Origin: Acetobacteraceae bacterium UBA6159 | GTDB taxonomy: Bacteria > Pseudomonadota > Alphaproteobacteria > Acetobacterales > Acetobacteraceae | NCBI GenBank assembly: GCA_002422345.1 | Contig: DIUL01000142.1 | Span: forward strand, 93,692 to 157,691 | Length of the DNA: 64,000 nt | Reading direction: 5' to 3' | Part shown: in pieces, positions 44,776 to 53,495 of the stretch | Layout: every line of letters starts with the position of its first letter | Position numbering within the stretch: the first letter of the stretch is position 1 | The notes under the pieces: generated by a model | Seen by the model: the letters and a program-made list of their open reading frames with translations, nothing else | Database searches by the model: none | Told to the model about the DNA's origin: nothing | Program-made: the position numbers and the translations under genes

Positions 44776-46181
44776 CGCGGCATGTCCTTGCAGAAGGTTG
44801 CGGCGTGCTCCGCCGCCCGGAAACCGAAGACGGCGGCCTTGGACAGGCCCCCTGTGTAGCCGATCGAGGGGCCGCCCTCGATGCCGCCCGTGGTGGCCCC
44901 GGCGGCATAGAGGCCGGGGATGACCGCCCCGCTCTCGTGCCGGACGCGGGCGTCGGCGTCGATCAGGATGCCGCCCATCGTGTAGGTGATGCCGGCGCAG
45001 GCGGGGATGGCGAAGAAGGGTCCAGTGGCGATCGGCATGGCCTTGTAGCGGTCAGTGGCGCGCGGCGGGTCGAGGTCGCCCAGCCGGCCGGCGGCGCAGG
45101 CGGCGTTGTAGGCGGCGACGGTGCGGGCCAGGCCGTCGGGGTCGATCCCGGCGATCGCTGCCAGGGCGGCCAGCGTATCGGCCCGATGCACGGTGCCACC
45201 GGCGCGGACCAGTTCCGGATTGGCGGGGATGCGCGCCGACTTCCCCGGCCCGTTCCAGATCGCGCTGTCGAAGACCAGCGTGGCGGACAGCGGCGCCGCC
45301 GACCGGGCCAGCATGTTGGCCATGTGGATGCCGCCCAGGCCCTCGTTCATCGGGCGGACCCCGGCTTCGTTCACCACGATCCCGGCGGAGGCAATGCCGT
45401 CCAGCTCCGGATAAGGCCAGACCCGGTCATTGACCATCGAGTCGCGGGACAGCAGGTGGCCGTAGAAGCTTTCCAGCCCGGTGATCGCCGCACCCACGTC
45501 GCGCGCCATCCGCAGCCCGTCGCCGACGCCGGTGGACGCGCCGCGCTGCTTCACCTGCTCGGGCACCTGCATGATGTGGTCGCGCAGCATGCCGACATTG
45601 CCCTGGAACCCGCCATCGGCGAGCACGACGGCGTGGGCGGTGATGCGCGTGCCGTCATCGGCCTCGATCCCGGCGCAGCGTCCATCCTCCATGATCAGCC
45701 GGCTGGCGCGGACGCCGAGGCGGAGCGTGCCGCCGCGTTTGCGCAACTGATCGCCCAGCAGTCGGAGCATGACGTCGGGGCCTCGGCCCTGCCAGTCTAG
45801 GCCGGCGACGAGCGGCCGCGGTGGGGCCATCATCCAGTTCTGCCAGGCAACGGCGCCGGCGCGGATGAAGCGGCCGCCCTGGGCGCGCAGCCAGTCGATG
45901 ACGCGGGGCGTCTCGGACACCAGGACCTCCCCCAAGGCGGGATCGGTATGGCCGAAGGTGTTGCGGGCGATGCCGGCGCGGATGGCGTCCGGCGGCTCCT
46001 TCGGGTCGACATAGCCGACATGGATGATCCCACCGGACCAGCGGGTGTTGCAGGGGTAGCGCGGGTCGGAGCCCTTCTCCAGCACCAGCACGCGCAGGCC
46101 GCGTTCGGCGGCGCGGGTTCCGGCGACAAGTCCGGCCAGGCCGCCCCCCACCACGACAAGATCGAATTCTACCGTGTGCAT
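44772..46181 (-). CDS. FAD-dependent dehydrogenase of the fumarate-reductase/tricarballylate-dehydrogenase type
   Basis: 469 residues from ATG 46181. The dinucleotide-binding start is DLVVVGGGLAGLVAGTRAAE; the flavoprotein cap and C-terminal block include GIIVNEAGVRPMNEG, GITYTMGGILIDADARV and GLYAAGATTGGIEGG. These match the FAD_binding_2 superfamily (fumarate reductase flavoprotein, 3-ketosteroid dehydrogenase, TcuA). It would oxidise or reduce a carbon-carbon bond next to a carboxylate or ketone. The upstream CoA-transferase gene is divergent. Exact substrate unknown. Confidence 0.88.
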   Translation of the reverse strand: MHTVEFDLVVVGGGLAGLVAGTRAAERGLRVLVLEKGSDPRYPCNTRWSGGIIHVGYVDPKEPPDAIRAGIARNTFGHTDPALGEVLVSETPRVIDWLRAQGGRFIRAGAVAWQNWMMAPPRPLVAGLDWQGRGPDVMLRLLGDQLRKRGGTLRLGVRASRLIMEDGRCAGIEADDGTRITAHAVVLADGGFQGNVGMLRDHIMQVPEQVKQRGASTGVGDGLRMARDVGAAITGLESFYGHLLSRDSMVNDRVWPYPELDGIASAGIVVNEAGVRPMNEGLGGIHMANMLARSAAPLSATLVFDSAIWNGPGKSARIPANPELVRAGGTVHRADTLAALAAIAGIDPDGLARTVAAYNAACAAGRLGDLDPPRATDRYKAMPIATGPFFAIPACAGITYTMGGILIDADARVRHESGAVIPGLYAAGATTGGIEGGPSIGYTGGLSKAAVFGFRAAEHAATFCKDMPR

Positions 46182-46330
46182 CGCGGTCTTTGCCCCGTTC
46201 GTCCGGCATGGATGCCGGCGGCCCGGGGTGTTGTCAACGAAGCCGGTTCGCGGTTTCGGGGCCTGCGCCTGTCGCCACCCGCCGCGGTGTCCATTATCCT
46301 GTCGCAAAACCGACCAAGGACCGACCTGCG

Positions 46331-47554
46331 ATGACCGAGCCCGCCACGACCAGCCCGAACGGACCGCTGCCAACCGGCCCCCTCAAGGGCTTCCGTATCC
46401 TCGATCTGACCACCGTGCTGTTCGGGCCGTTCGGCACGCAGACCCTGGGCGACTGGGGGGCCGAGATCATCAAGGTGGAAACCCTGACCGGCGACACCTG
46501 GCGTAACTCCGGCCAGTTCCGCAACCGCGGCATGAGCGGGCAGTTCATGGCGGTGAACCGCAACAAGCGGAGCATCGCGCTCGACCTGAAGAATGAAGAC
46601 GCGAAGGAGGTGCTGCGCCGCCTGATCCCCACCGTCGACGCGCTGGTCAGCAATATCCGCCCCGCCGGCCTCGCCCGCTTGGGTTTCAGCTACGAGGTCT
46701 GCAAGGAACTCAACCCGAAGCTGATCTATGCCGTCGCCACCGGCTTCGGCCAGGACGGTCCCTGGCGCGCCCGCCCGGCCTTTGATGAGATCATCCAGGC
46801 GGCCTCGGGCTTCGCGTCCGCCATGGGCACGGATGAGGAGCCCGCCTTTGTCCCCAGCCTGATCGGCGACAAGCTCTGCGGCATGGCGCTGACCTCGGCG
46901 GTGACGGCGGCCTTGCTGCACCGGGAGCGCACGGGCGAAGGCCAGATGGTCGAGGTACCCATGCTGGAGACCCTGGCGGCGTTCAACAGCATCGAGATGT
47001 TCGGCGGCCTGGCCTTCGTTCCGCCGATCGGGCCGTCCGGCTACAACCGGATGAAGGCGCGCCGGCCGGTGCGGACCCAGGATGGCTGGCTGACCATGCT
47101 GCCCTACTCGGGCGATAACTGGTGCGCGTTCTTCGAGGCGGTCGGCCATCCGGAATGCATCGAGGAATTCTCGGTCCGCGATCCGGTCCAGCGCGCCCGC
47201 AACATCGACCGCATCTATGACAGGATGCGGGAAATCGCGCCGACTCGGACCACGAAGGCGTGGGAGGAGCTGCTCCTGTCGATCGACGTGCCGCACACGG
47301 CCTTCGCCAAGCTGACCGAGATCGCCGAACAGCCGCATCTGAAGGCGGTCGGCATGTTCCCCGAAATCGACCATCCGACCGAGGGCAAGATCATGCAGGC
47401 CCGCCCGCCGGCTCGGTTCTCGGCCAGCCCCGCCGGCATCCATCGCCTGCCGCCGCTGCTCGGCCAGCACACGCGGGAAATCCTGAAAGAGGCCGGCTAT
47501 GACGAGGCCGGCATTGATGGCCTGTTGGAGAAGAAGGCCGTCGGCGCGCGGTAA
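46331..47554 (+). CDS. Type III CoA-transferase (CaiB/BaiF family)
   Basis: 407 residues from ATG 46331. Family features are LKGFRILDLTTVLFGPFGTQ, LGDWGAEIIKVE (CoA-binding), NRNKRSIALDLKNEDAKEVL, the catalytic Asp region in RPAFDEIIQAASGFA, and IGDKLCGMALTSAVTAALLHR. Such enzymes move CoA between carboxylates to activate a catabolic substrate. It ends 3 bp before the convergent MFS gene and is divergent from the FAD dehydrogenase, suggesting a carboxylate degradation locus by inference. Confidence 0.92.
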   Translation: MTEPATTSPNGPLPTGPLKGFRILDLTTVLFGPFGTQTLGDWGAEIIKVETLTGDTWRNSGQFRNRGMSGQFMAVNRNKRSIALDLKNEDAKEVLRRLIPTVDALVSNIRPAGLARLGFSYEVCKELNPKLIYAVATGFGQDGPWRARPAFDEIIQAASGFASAMGTDEEPAFVPSLIGDKLCGMALTSAVTAALLHRERTGEGQMVEVPMLETLAAFNSIEMFGGLAFVPPIGPSGYNRMKARRPVRTQDGWLTMLPYSGDNWCAFFEAVGHPECIEEFSVRDPVQRARNIDRIYDRMREIAPTRTTKAWEELLLSIDVPHTAFAKLTEIAEQPHLKAVGMFPEIDHPTEGKIMQARPPARFSASPAGIHRLPPLLGQHTREILKEAGYDEAGIDGLLEKKAVGAR

Positions 47555-47557
47555 CGG

Positions 47558-49078
47558 TCAGTCCGGCTTCACCTGCATCCGCGGGTTCAGCCCGCGGGGC
47601 AGGGCGGCTGAAATGACCAACGTCACGACCGCCAGGATCGTGGCCAGGACATAGGTGTTGCGGAGAGACTCCGCGAGGATGGCGGTCAGGCGGAGCACCT
47701 CCTCCGGCGCGATCGTCGCGCGGATGACGGGATCGAGCATCCCGTCCACCGCCCCCGCCGCCGCCGGATCGAGCGCCCGCATCGTCACGTTCAGCACCGC
47801 CCCGCACCCCGCCGCGCCCACCGCCTGGCCGACGAAGCGGAGGAACATGCTCGATGACGTCGCCGCACCCCGCTGCCGCCATGGGACGGATGCTTGGATC
47901 GAGACGATGAACACCGTGTTGCAGAACCCCATCCCGATCCCGATGACAAAGGACCCGACACTGGCCCAGAGCGGCCCGTGGTCGGGGCGCAGCAGGACCA
48001 GCATCAGCCCGCCGGCGATCAGAGACGCCGACCCCAGCATGGCCACCGACCGGTAGCTGGTGCGGGCCATCAGGCGGCCGGCAAACAGGCTGGCCAGCGC
48101 CCAACTGACCGACATCGCCCCCAGTACCAGCCCGCCCGACAGTGCCGTGTGGCCCATCGCCCCCTGCACATAGGCGGGGAGGAAGGCCGAGACCCCCATC
48201 ATCACCGCCCCGGCGAAGCAGCTTCCCAGGCTGCCCACGACGACCAGCCGGTTGGTCCGCCAAAGCTCCAGCGGCAGCATGGGTTCAGCAGTTGATCGTT
48301 CGTGAAGGAACAGCGCCACCAGCGCGGCGACACCCACGCCGACCAGCCCAGTCACCGCCAGCGCGCCGAGCTGCCCACCTTGCACAAGGGCCACCATCAG
48401 CGACCCGAAGGCGATCAGCAGCAGGGTGGAGCCGATCCAGTCGATGCCGCGCTTCCGGTGCTCGACGTTTTCCTTGAGGAACAGGGCCAGCATCACGATC
48501 GCCAGTAGCCCGATCGGAATGTTCACCCAGAACACCGCCCGCCAGGTGATGTACTGGATCAGGAAGGCGCCGAGCGAAGGGCCGATGACGGCGGCGATGC
48601 CGAAGACGGATGACACGAGGCCCTGGACCTTCGCCCGCTCGGTTGGCGTGTAGATGTCCCCCAGGATGGTGGCGGCGATCGGCTGGATGGCGCCGGCGCC
48701 GAAACCCTCCAGCGCGCGGAACACGATCAGGGAGGGCATGTCCCAGGCCAGGCCGCACAGGGCCGATCCGGTCAGGAACAGCCCGGTACCGGCGAAGATG
48801 ACCGGCCGCCGCCCATACATGTCGGCTAGTCTGCCATAGACCGGGATGCTGACCGCCTGGGTCAGCAAATAGATCGTGAAGACCCAGCTGAACGCGTTGA
48901 ACCCGCCGAGGTCGGCGACGATGGTCGGGATCGTGGTGGCGACGATGGAGCTTTCGACCGCGGCCATGAAGGTGGCGATCAGGCAGGCCGCCAGCACCAG
49001 GGTGCGCCACGAACGGCCCGGTGGTCGCGCGACATGCGGCGGTTCGGACCGACTGCCGAACCCGGCGTCGTTTGGCAT
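47558..49078 (-). CDS. MFS multidrug exporter, DHA2 family
   Basis: 506 residues from ATG 49078 (GGAGGACGCCC upstream). About 14 membrane helices with ESSIVATTIPTIVADLGG (TM1), GRLADMYGRRPVI (motif A) and GPSLGAFLIQYITWRAVFWV (motif C). Second DHA2 pump in the window, differing clearly from that at 39562. It is divergent from the monooxygenase operon and could export a toxic substrate or product. Confidence 0.92.
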   Translation of the reverse strand: MPNDAGFGSRSEPPHVARPPGRSWRTLVLAACLIATFMAAVESSIVATTIPTIVADLGGFNAFSWVFTIYLLTQAVSIPVYGRLADMYGRRPVIFAGTGLFLTGSALCGLAWDMPSLIVFRALEGFGAGAIQPIAATILGDIYTPTERAKVQGLVSSVFGIAAVIGPSLGAFLIQYITWRAVFWVNIPIGLLAIVMLALFLKENVEHRKRGIDWIGSTLLLIAFGSLMVALVQGGQLGALAVTGLVGVGVAALVALFLHERSTAEPMLPLELWRTNRLVVVGSLGSCFAGAVMMGVSAFLPAYVQGAMGHTALSGGLVLGAMSVSWALASLFAGRLMARTSYRSVAMLGSASLIAGGLMLVLLRPDHGPLWASVGSFVIGIGMGFCNTVFIVSIQASVPWRQRGAATSSSMFLRFVGQAVGAAGCGAVLNVTMRALDPAAAGAVDGMLDPVIRATIAPEEVLRLTAILAESLRNTYVLATILAVVTLVISAALPRGLNPRMQVKPD

Positions 49079-49104
49079 GGGCGTCCTCCGCTTTTCGTTG
49101 GCGG

Positions 49105-49136
49105 TGTTGTCCCACCGGCGCCGAGCGGGACACAAC
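49105..49136. promoter_or_regulatory. Operator-like imperfect inverted repeat between MFS and monooxygenase operon
   Basis: GTTGTCCC and GGGACACAAC face each other across 13 bp in the 151-bp divergent region. Inverted repeats of this type at divergent promoters are common repressor sites (TetR, MarR or GntR). No regulator gene is in the neighbourhood. Pattern only. Confidence 0.35.
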
Positions 49137-49229
49137 CCCCGATTGGCGCAACCCCGTTCGGCTTGACGCCCCCCCGCCGGGGTGCGACCGTTTCGGCAAG
49201 CACGGTGAACAACCCGACGAGGAAACGCG

Positions 49230-50465
49230 ATGAAATTCGGCGTCTTTTACGAGCATCAGCTCCCTCGGCCCTGGACCGACAAGAGCGAGTTCGAGCTGAT
49301 GCAGAACTCCCTGGCCCAGGTCGAGCTCGCCGATAAACTCGGCTACGACTACATGTGGGAGGTGGAGCACCACTTCCTGGAGGAATACTCCCATTCCAGC
49401 GCGCCGGAGGTGTTCCTCGCCGCAGCGTCGCAGCGTACGAAGAACATCCGCCTCGGCCACGGCATCATCCAGTTGACCACGAACCAGCCGCATCGCGTGG
49501 CGGAACGGGTGGCGACGCTGGACCTGCTTTCGGGCGGGCGGGTGGAGATGGGCATGGGGGAGGGCGCCGGCCCCGCCGAACTGCATCCTTTCGGCATCCG
49601 CGTGCGCGACAAGCGCGACCGGTGGGAGGAAGCGGTGCGTGCCATCATCCCGATGTTCAGCAAGGACAGTTGGGAGTTCCACGGCCAGTACTACGACTTC
49701 CCGGCCCGCAATGTCGTGCCGAAGCCGTTCCAGAAGCCGCATCCCCCGTTGTGGGTCGCCTGTTCCAACATCCAGACCATCGGCGAGGCCGGCATGTGGG
49801 GCATGGGCGCGCTCGGGTTCAGCTTCGTGTCCCCGGACGCGGCGACGGCTTGGGTCCACAAATACTACAACCAGCTTTTGCACAATCCGCGCCGGCTGGG
49901 CGATTACAAGGCGAACCCCAACGTCGCCATCGTGAACGGCTTCATGTGCGCCAAGACCGATGAGGAAGCGCTGGAGAAAGCCGCGGGTTGGACCTTCTTC
50001 ATCTTCGCCCTGGGCTATTACGGCCGCAAGGGCGTCGACGCGCCGGGCCAGGGGAACCTGTGGAACGAGTACCAGGAATGGCGGAAATCCGACAAGGCCA
50101 AGGAAGCCCTGCGGAACGGCCTGATCGGATCGCCTGAAACCATCCGCAAGCGCCTGCGCCAGTTCGAGGCAGCCCATGTCGACCAGGTCATCCTGCTGAA
50201 CCAGGCGGGCAAGACGACGCATGAGGATATCTGCGAAAGCCTCGACCTGTTCGCTCGGGAAGTGATGCCGGAATTCCACGACCGACAGCCCCAGCACGAG
50301 GCATGGAAGGAAAAGGTCCTGTCCGGCGAAATCCGCCTGGCCGACCTGGATACGGGCCGGTACGACCTCTATTCGCATCAGAACGAGGATATTGTTCGCC
50401 TGACGCCGGAACAGCTCAAGCAGCGGATGGCCGAGAAGGAAAAGCTCGCCGTCGCGGGCGAGTAG
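49230..50465 (+). CDS. LLM-class flavin-dependent monooxygenase
   Basis: 411 residues, RBS GAGGAAACGCG before ATG. Luciferase-like fold: KLGYDYMWEVEHHFLEEYSH, NIRLGHGIIQLTTNQPHRVA, DLLSGGRVEMGMGEGAGPAE and FSFVSPDAATAWVHKYYN. The EHHF motif is typical of the luciferase alpha-type group. First gene of a seven-gene plus-strand operon containing two more LLM enzymes. FMNH2 must come from a reductase elsewhere. Confidence 0.92.
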   Translation: MKFGVFYEHQLPRPWTDKSEFELMQNSLAQVELADKLGYDYMWEVEHHFLEEYSHSSAPEVFLAAASQRTKNIRLGHGIIQLTTNQPHRVAERVATLDLLSGGRVEMGMGEGAGPAELHPFGIRVRDKRDRWEEAVRAIIPMFSKDSWEFHGQYYDFPARNVVPKPFQKPHPPLWVACSNIQTIGEAGMWGMGALGFSFVSPDAATAWVHKYYNQLLHNPRRLGDYKANPNVAIVNGFMCAKTDEEALEKAAGWTFFIFALGYYGRKGVDAPGQGNLWNEYQEWRKSDKAKEALRNGLIGSPETIRKRLRQFEAAHVDQVILLNQAGKTTHEDICESLDLFAREVMPEFHDRQPQHEAWKEKVLSGEIRLADLDTGRYDLYSHQNEDIVRLTPEQLKQRMAEKEKLAVAGE

Positions 50466-50495
50466 CGCGCGTCCCCCCACCTTCGGAGACCCAGT

Positions 50496-51365
50496 ATGGA
50501 CGGCATGCGGAACACCCAGTACCAGCACATCCAGACCCAGCGCATCGCCGGCGCGATGGGGGCGGAGATCAGCGGCGTCGACCTGTTCCAGGACCTGCCG
50601 GACGCCGTGATCGATGAAATCCGCGCGGCCTTGCTGGATAATCTGGTCGTGTTCTTCCGCGACCAGAGCCTGACGCCGCACCAGCAACTGGCCTTCGCCC
50701 GCCGCTGGGGTGAAATCCATCTGCATCCATTCATGGTCGGCATGCCCGATTGCCCGGAAGTGCTGGAGATCCGCAAGACTCCCTCGGACAAGCGCAATTT
50801 CGGCGGCAACTGGCATACCGACCAGATGTTCTCCCCCGCGCCCGCCATGGGGACGATGCTGTATGCGGTGCAGGTGCCGTCCGTTGGCGGGGACACGCTG
50901 TTTTCGAACCAGTACCTCGCGTATGACGCCTTGTCGGACGGCATGAAGAAGATGCTGTCGGGGCTGCGCGGCGTCTGCGTCGGCGACAAGAAGAAGGGCG
51001 GCATCCCGCGCGTCGCCTACAACGCCGCCACGATCGCGATGAAGACGGTGGAACCGCCCAAGGACGTGCAGACGACGTCCATGCATCCGCTGGTCCGCAC
51101 CCATCCCGAAACCGGCCGCAAGTCCCTTTACGTCGGCAATCATGTCCATTGGCTGGAAGGCATGACCGAGGAGGAATCCGCGCCGATCATCAAGTTCCTG
51201 CGCGATCATTCGGCGCGCCCGGAATTCACCTGCCGGTTCCGCTGGCGGAATGGATCGCTCGCCTTCTGGGACAATCGCTGCACCCAGCACAACGCGATCA
51301 ACGACTACCCCGCTGAAACACGGGTCATGCACCGCGTCACCGTCCGCGGCGACGCGCCCTTCTGA
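50496..51365 (+). CDS. TauD/TfdA-family Fe(II)/2-oxoglutarate dioxygenase
   Basis: 289 residues. The 2-His-1-carboxylate facial triad is visible as HTDQMF (His, Asp) and the distal His in RCTQHNAINDY, and an Arg in MHRVTVRGD for 2-oxoglutarate binding. NWHTDQMFSPAPAMGTML is characteristic of TauD, which releases sulfite from sulfonates, and of related herbicide dioxygenases. It follows the first LLM gene by 30 bp. Combination with flavin monooxygenases is common in organosulfur or xenobiotic use, but the substrate is unknown. Confidence 0.92.
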   Translation: MDGMRNTQYQHIQTQRIAGAMGAEISGVDLFQDLPDAVIDEIRAALLDNLVVFFRDQSLTPHQQLAFARRWGEIHLHPFMVGMPDCPEVLEIRKTPSDKRNFGGNWHTDQMFSPAPAMGTMLYAVQVPSVGGDTLFSNQYLAYDALSDGMKKMLSGLRGVCVGDKKKGGIPRVAYNAATIAMKTVEPPKDVQTTSMHPLVRTHPETGRKSLYVGNHVHWLEGMTEEESAPIIKFLRDHSARPEFTCRFRWRNGSLAFWDNRCTQHNAINDYPAETRVMHRVTVRGDAPF

Positions 51366-51380
51366 GGTCGGAGACCTTCC

Positions 51381-52721
51381 ATGCAACGACAAATGGTAAT
51401 GGTGGGCTTCCTGCAAGCCCAGAACTGCACGAATCTGGTCAGTTCCTGGCGGCATCCGGAATCGCGCACCGATACCTGGAGCCCGGAGTACTATGCCGAC
51501 CTCGGCCGCGTGCTGGAGGAAGGCAAGTTCCAGGTCGCGTTCTTCGATGATCGCCTCGCGATGCCGGACCGGTTCGGCAACGACCACAAGCACACCGTCG
51601 AATACGGCATCCGCTGCGTGAAGATGGACCCGGTCACCGTCATGATGGTGATGGGCATGGCGACCAAGCGCCTCGGCCTGGGATCGACCCGCAGCACCAC
51701 GTATTATGAGCCGTTCGACGTCGCCCGCACCTTCGCCACCATCGACCTGATGACCAACGGGCGCGCTGCCTGGAACGTCGTGACCTCGATGAACGACGGC
51801 GAGGCCCTGAACATGGGCAAGCTGGTCCATCCCGAACACGACAGCCGCTATGACCAGGCCGATGAGTTCATGGAAGTCGTCATGGGCCATTGGACGTCGT
51901 GGGACGATGACGCCATCGTGCAGGACAAGACGACCGGCCTGTTTGCCCATGGCGACAAGGTTCGCCGCATCGACCATGTCGGCAAGCACTACCAGTCCCG
52001 CGGACCCTTCACCGTGCCACGGTCCAAGCAGGGCCACCCGGTCATTATCCAGGCCGGGCAGAGCGGGCGCGGCAAGCAGTTCGCCGCGAAGTGGGGAGAA
52101 CTTCTGTTCGTCGGCAGCCCGGCGACGCTGGACATCGGTCGGCAGAACTACAAGCAGATCAAGGAAGCCGTCGCCGCGCAGGGCCGTGATCCCACGCACT
52201 GCGTGATCGCGCCGTCCGCCTATGTCATCTGCGGTGAATCGAAGATGGAGGCCGAGGACAAGGCCGCCCTGACCGAACGCCTGACCACCGATATCGACGC
52301 GCTGTCTCTGCTGTCCGAAGCGATGAACTTCGACTTCGCGTCCAAGGGCATCGACGAACCCTTTACCGATGACGAACTCGACGGGATTTCTGGAACGCAG
52401 TCGATGCGCGACCGGGTGCTCGCCGCGTCTGGCATCAAGAACCCCACGCCGCGCGACTTCATCAAGTACAGCCACCGCGCCCGCCCGAACAAGCCGTTCA
52501 TCGGCGGGCCGAAGGAAGTGGCGGACGGGCTGGAGGAATGGTTCTCCACCGGCGTCTGCGACGGCTTCGTCGTCGCCGCCACCCATTCGCCTGGCACATA
52601 CATTGAGTTCGTGAAATACGTTGTGCCGGAACTGCAACGGCGTGGCCTGTATCACAAGGATTATCGCGGCGAGACGCTGCGCGAGAACCTGGGCCTGCCC
52701 ATTCCGCGCGTCGGCCGCTGA
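51381..52721 (+). CDS. LLM-class flavin-dependent monooxygenase (NtaA/SnaA/DszA-like)
   Basis: 446 residues, the longer LLM type. Diagnostic parts are RLGLGSTRSTTYYEPFDVAR, TNGRAAWNVVTSMNDGEALN, HPVIIQAGQSGRGKQFAAKW and FIGGPKEVADGLEEWF. NtaA/DszA-type enzymes hydroxylate chelators, thiophene sulfones and similar substrates with FMNH2. It lies 15 bp after the dioxygenase gene and before the NIPSNAP gene. Confidence 0.92.
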   Translation: MQRQMVMVGFLQAQNCTNLVSSWRHPESRTDTWSPEYYADLGRVLEEGKFQVAFFDDRLAMPDRFGNDHKHTVEYGIRCVKMDPVTVMMVMGMATKRLGLGSTRSTTYYEPFDVARTFATIDLMTNGRAAWNVVTSMNDGEALNMGKLVHPEHDSRYDQADEFMEVVMGHWTSWDDDAIVQDKTTGLFAHGDKVRRIDHVGKHYQSRGPFTVPRSKQGHPVIIQAGQSGRGKQFAAKWGELLFVGSPATLDIGRQNYKQIKEAVAAQGRDPTHCVIAPSAYVICGESKMEAEDKAALTERLTTDIDALSLLSEAMNFDFASKGIDEPFTDDELDGISGTQSMRDRVLAASGIKNPTPRDFIKYSHRARPNKPFIGGPKEVADGLEEWFSTGVCDGFVVAATHSPGTYIEFVKYVVPELQRRGLYHKDYRGETLRENLGLPIPRVGR

Positions 52722-52744
52722 ACTGATCGGGGAGGAAACATCAC

Positions 52745-53380
52745 ATGATCTACGAACTGCGGACCTATACGTTCCACCAGGGCAAGCTGAACCAGTACCT
52801 GGGCATCGCCCGCACCATCGGCCGTCCCGCGCGCGGGCAGAACTATGGGGTCAATTGCGGCTACTGGACCTCGGAGTTCGGCTCGCTGAACCAGATTTGG
52901 CATCTCTGGCAGTATGAGAGCTACGAGGAACGTGCTCGCCTGCGCGAGGAACTCTCGAAGAACGTGAAGTGGACGACGGAATACGTCCCCGCCATCCGCC
53001 CGCTGATGGTGCGCCAGGATGTGCGCTTCCTGAACGCCGTCTACGGCGTCACGCCGCCGGCGCAGGAAGGCAATATGTATGAACTGCGGATGTATCGCTT
53101 CAATCCCGGCCGCGCCGCTGGCTGGGCGCAGGACTTCAAGGCGATCATGCCGGTCCGGGAGAAATACTCGAAGAACGTCGGTATCTTCACCGGTGAGGCC
53201 CCGCAGCCGAACGAGGTCCTGCACATGTGGGCCTATCCGTCGTTCGAGGCCCGCATGAAGGCCCGCACCGACTTGTTCAAGGACCCGGACTGGCTGGCCT
53301 TCGTCGCCAAGGGCGCCGGCGCGATCGTTGAAATGAACAACGTCATGCTGATGCCCACCGACTACAGCCCCATGAAGTAA
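52745..53380 (+). CDS. NIPSNAP family protein
   Basis: 211 residues in two ferredoxin-like halves: IYELRTYTFHQGKLNQYL at the N-terminus and MYELRMYRFNPGRAAGW at about 103, each followed by a W/Y-rich strand (WHLWQYESYEER, LHMWAYPSFEARMKA). NIPSNAP domains form dimeric alpha-beta barrels; bacterial members sit in catabolic operons and may be small monooxygenase-like or binding proteins. RBS GGGGAGGAAAC. Function not proven. Confidence 0.9.
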   Translation: MIYELRTYTFHQGKLNQYLGIARTIGRPARGQNYGVNCGYWTSEFGSLNQIWHLWQYESYEERARLREELSKNVKWTTEYVPAIRPLMVRQDVRFLNAVYGVTPPAQEGNMYELRMYRFNPGRAAGWAQDFKAIMPVREKYSKNVGIFTGEAPQPNEVLHMWAYPSFEARMKARTDLFKDPDWLAFVAKGAGAIVEMNNVMLMPTDYSPMK

Positions 53381-53393
53381 ACTCTTTGAGCGA

Positions 53394-53452
53394 CTCTCCC
53401 CCTCCCCTTGAGGGCTTGGGCCGCGAAGCGGACCAAGGGTGGGGGGAGGGGT
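53394..53452. repeat. Intergenic imperfect inverted repeat inside the monooxygenase operon
   Basis: A C-rich arm CTCTCCCCCTCCCCTTG and a G-rich arm ending GGTGGGGGGAGGGG enclose an inner GGCTTGGGCCGCGAAGCGG segment that also folds. The class of element recalls the one at 26586-26628 and is common between genes of GC-rich proteobacteria. It may attenuate transcription between NIPSNAP and the third LLM gene. Confidence 0.55.
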
Positions 53453-53495
53453 AACTACCCCCCAGTCCCGACCCACCAAACCCAGCGAGTCCCCC

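Noticed and set aside
48285..52655. Open frame of about 1450 codons on the minus strand
   Set aside because: Antisense to the well-supported LLM and TauD genes and running into the MFS gene in a wrong frame; no recognisable domain.
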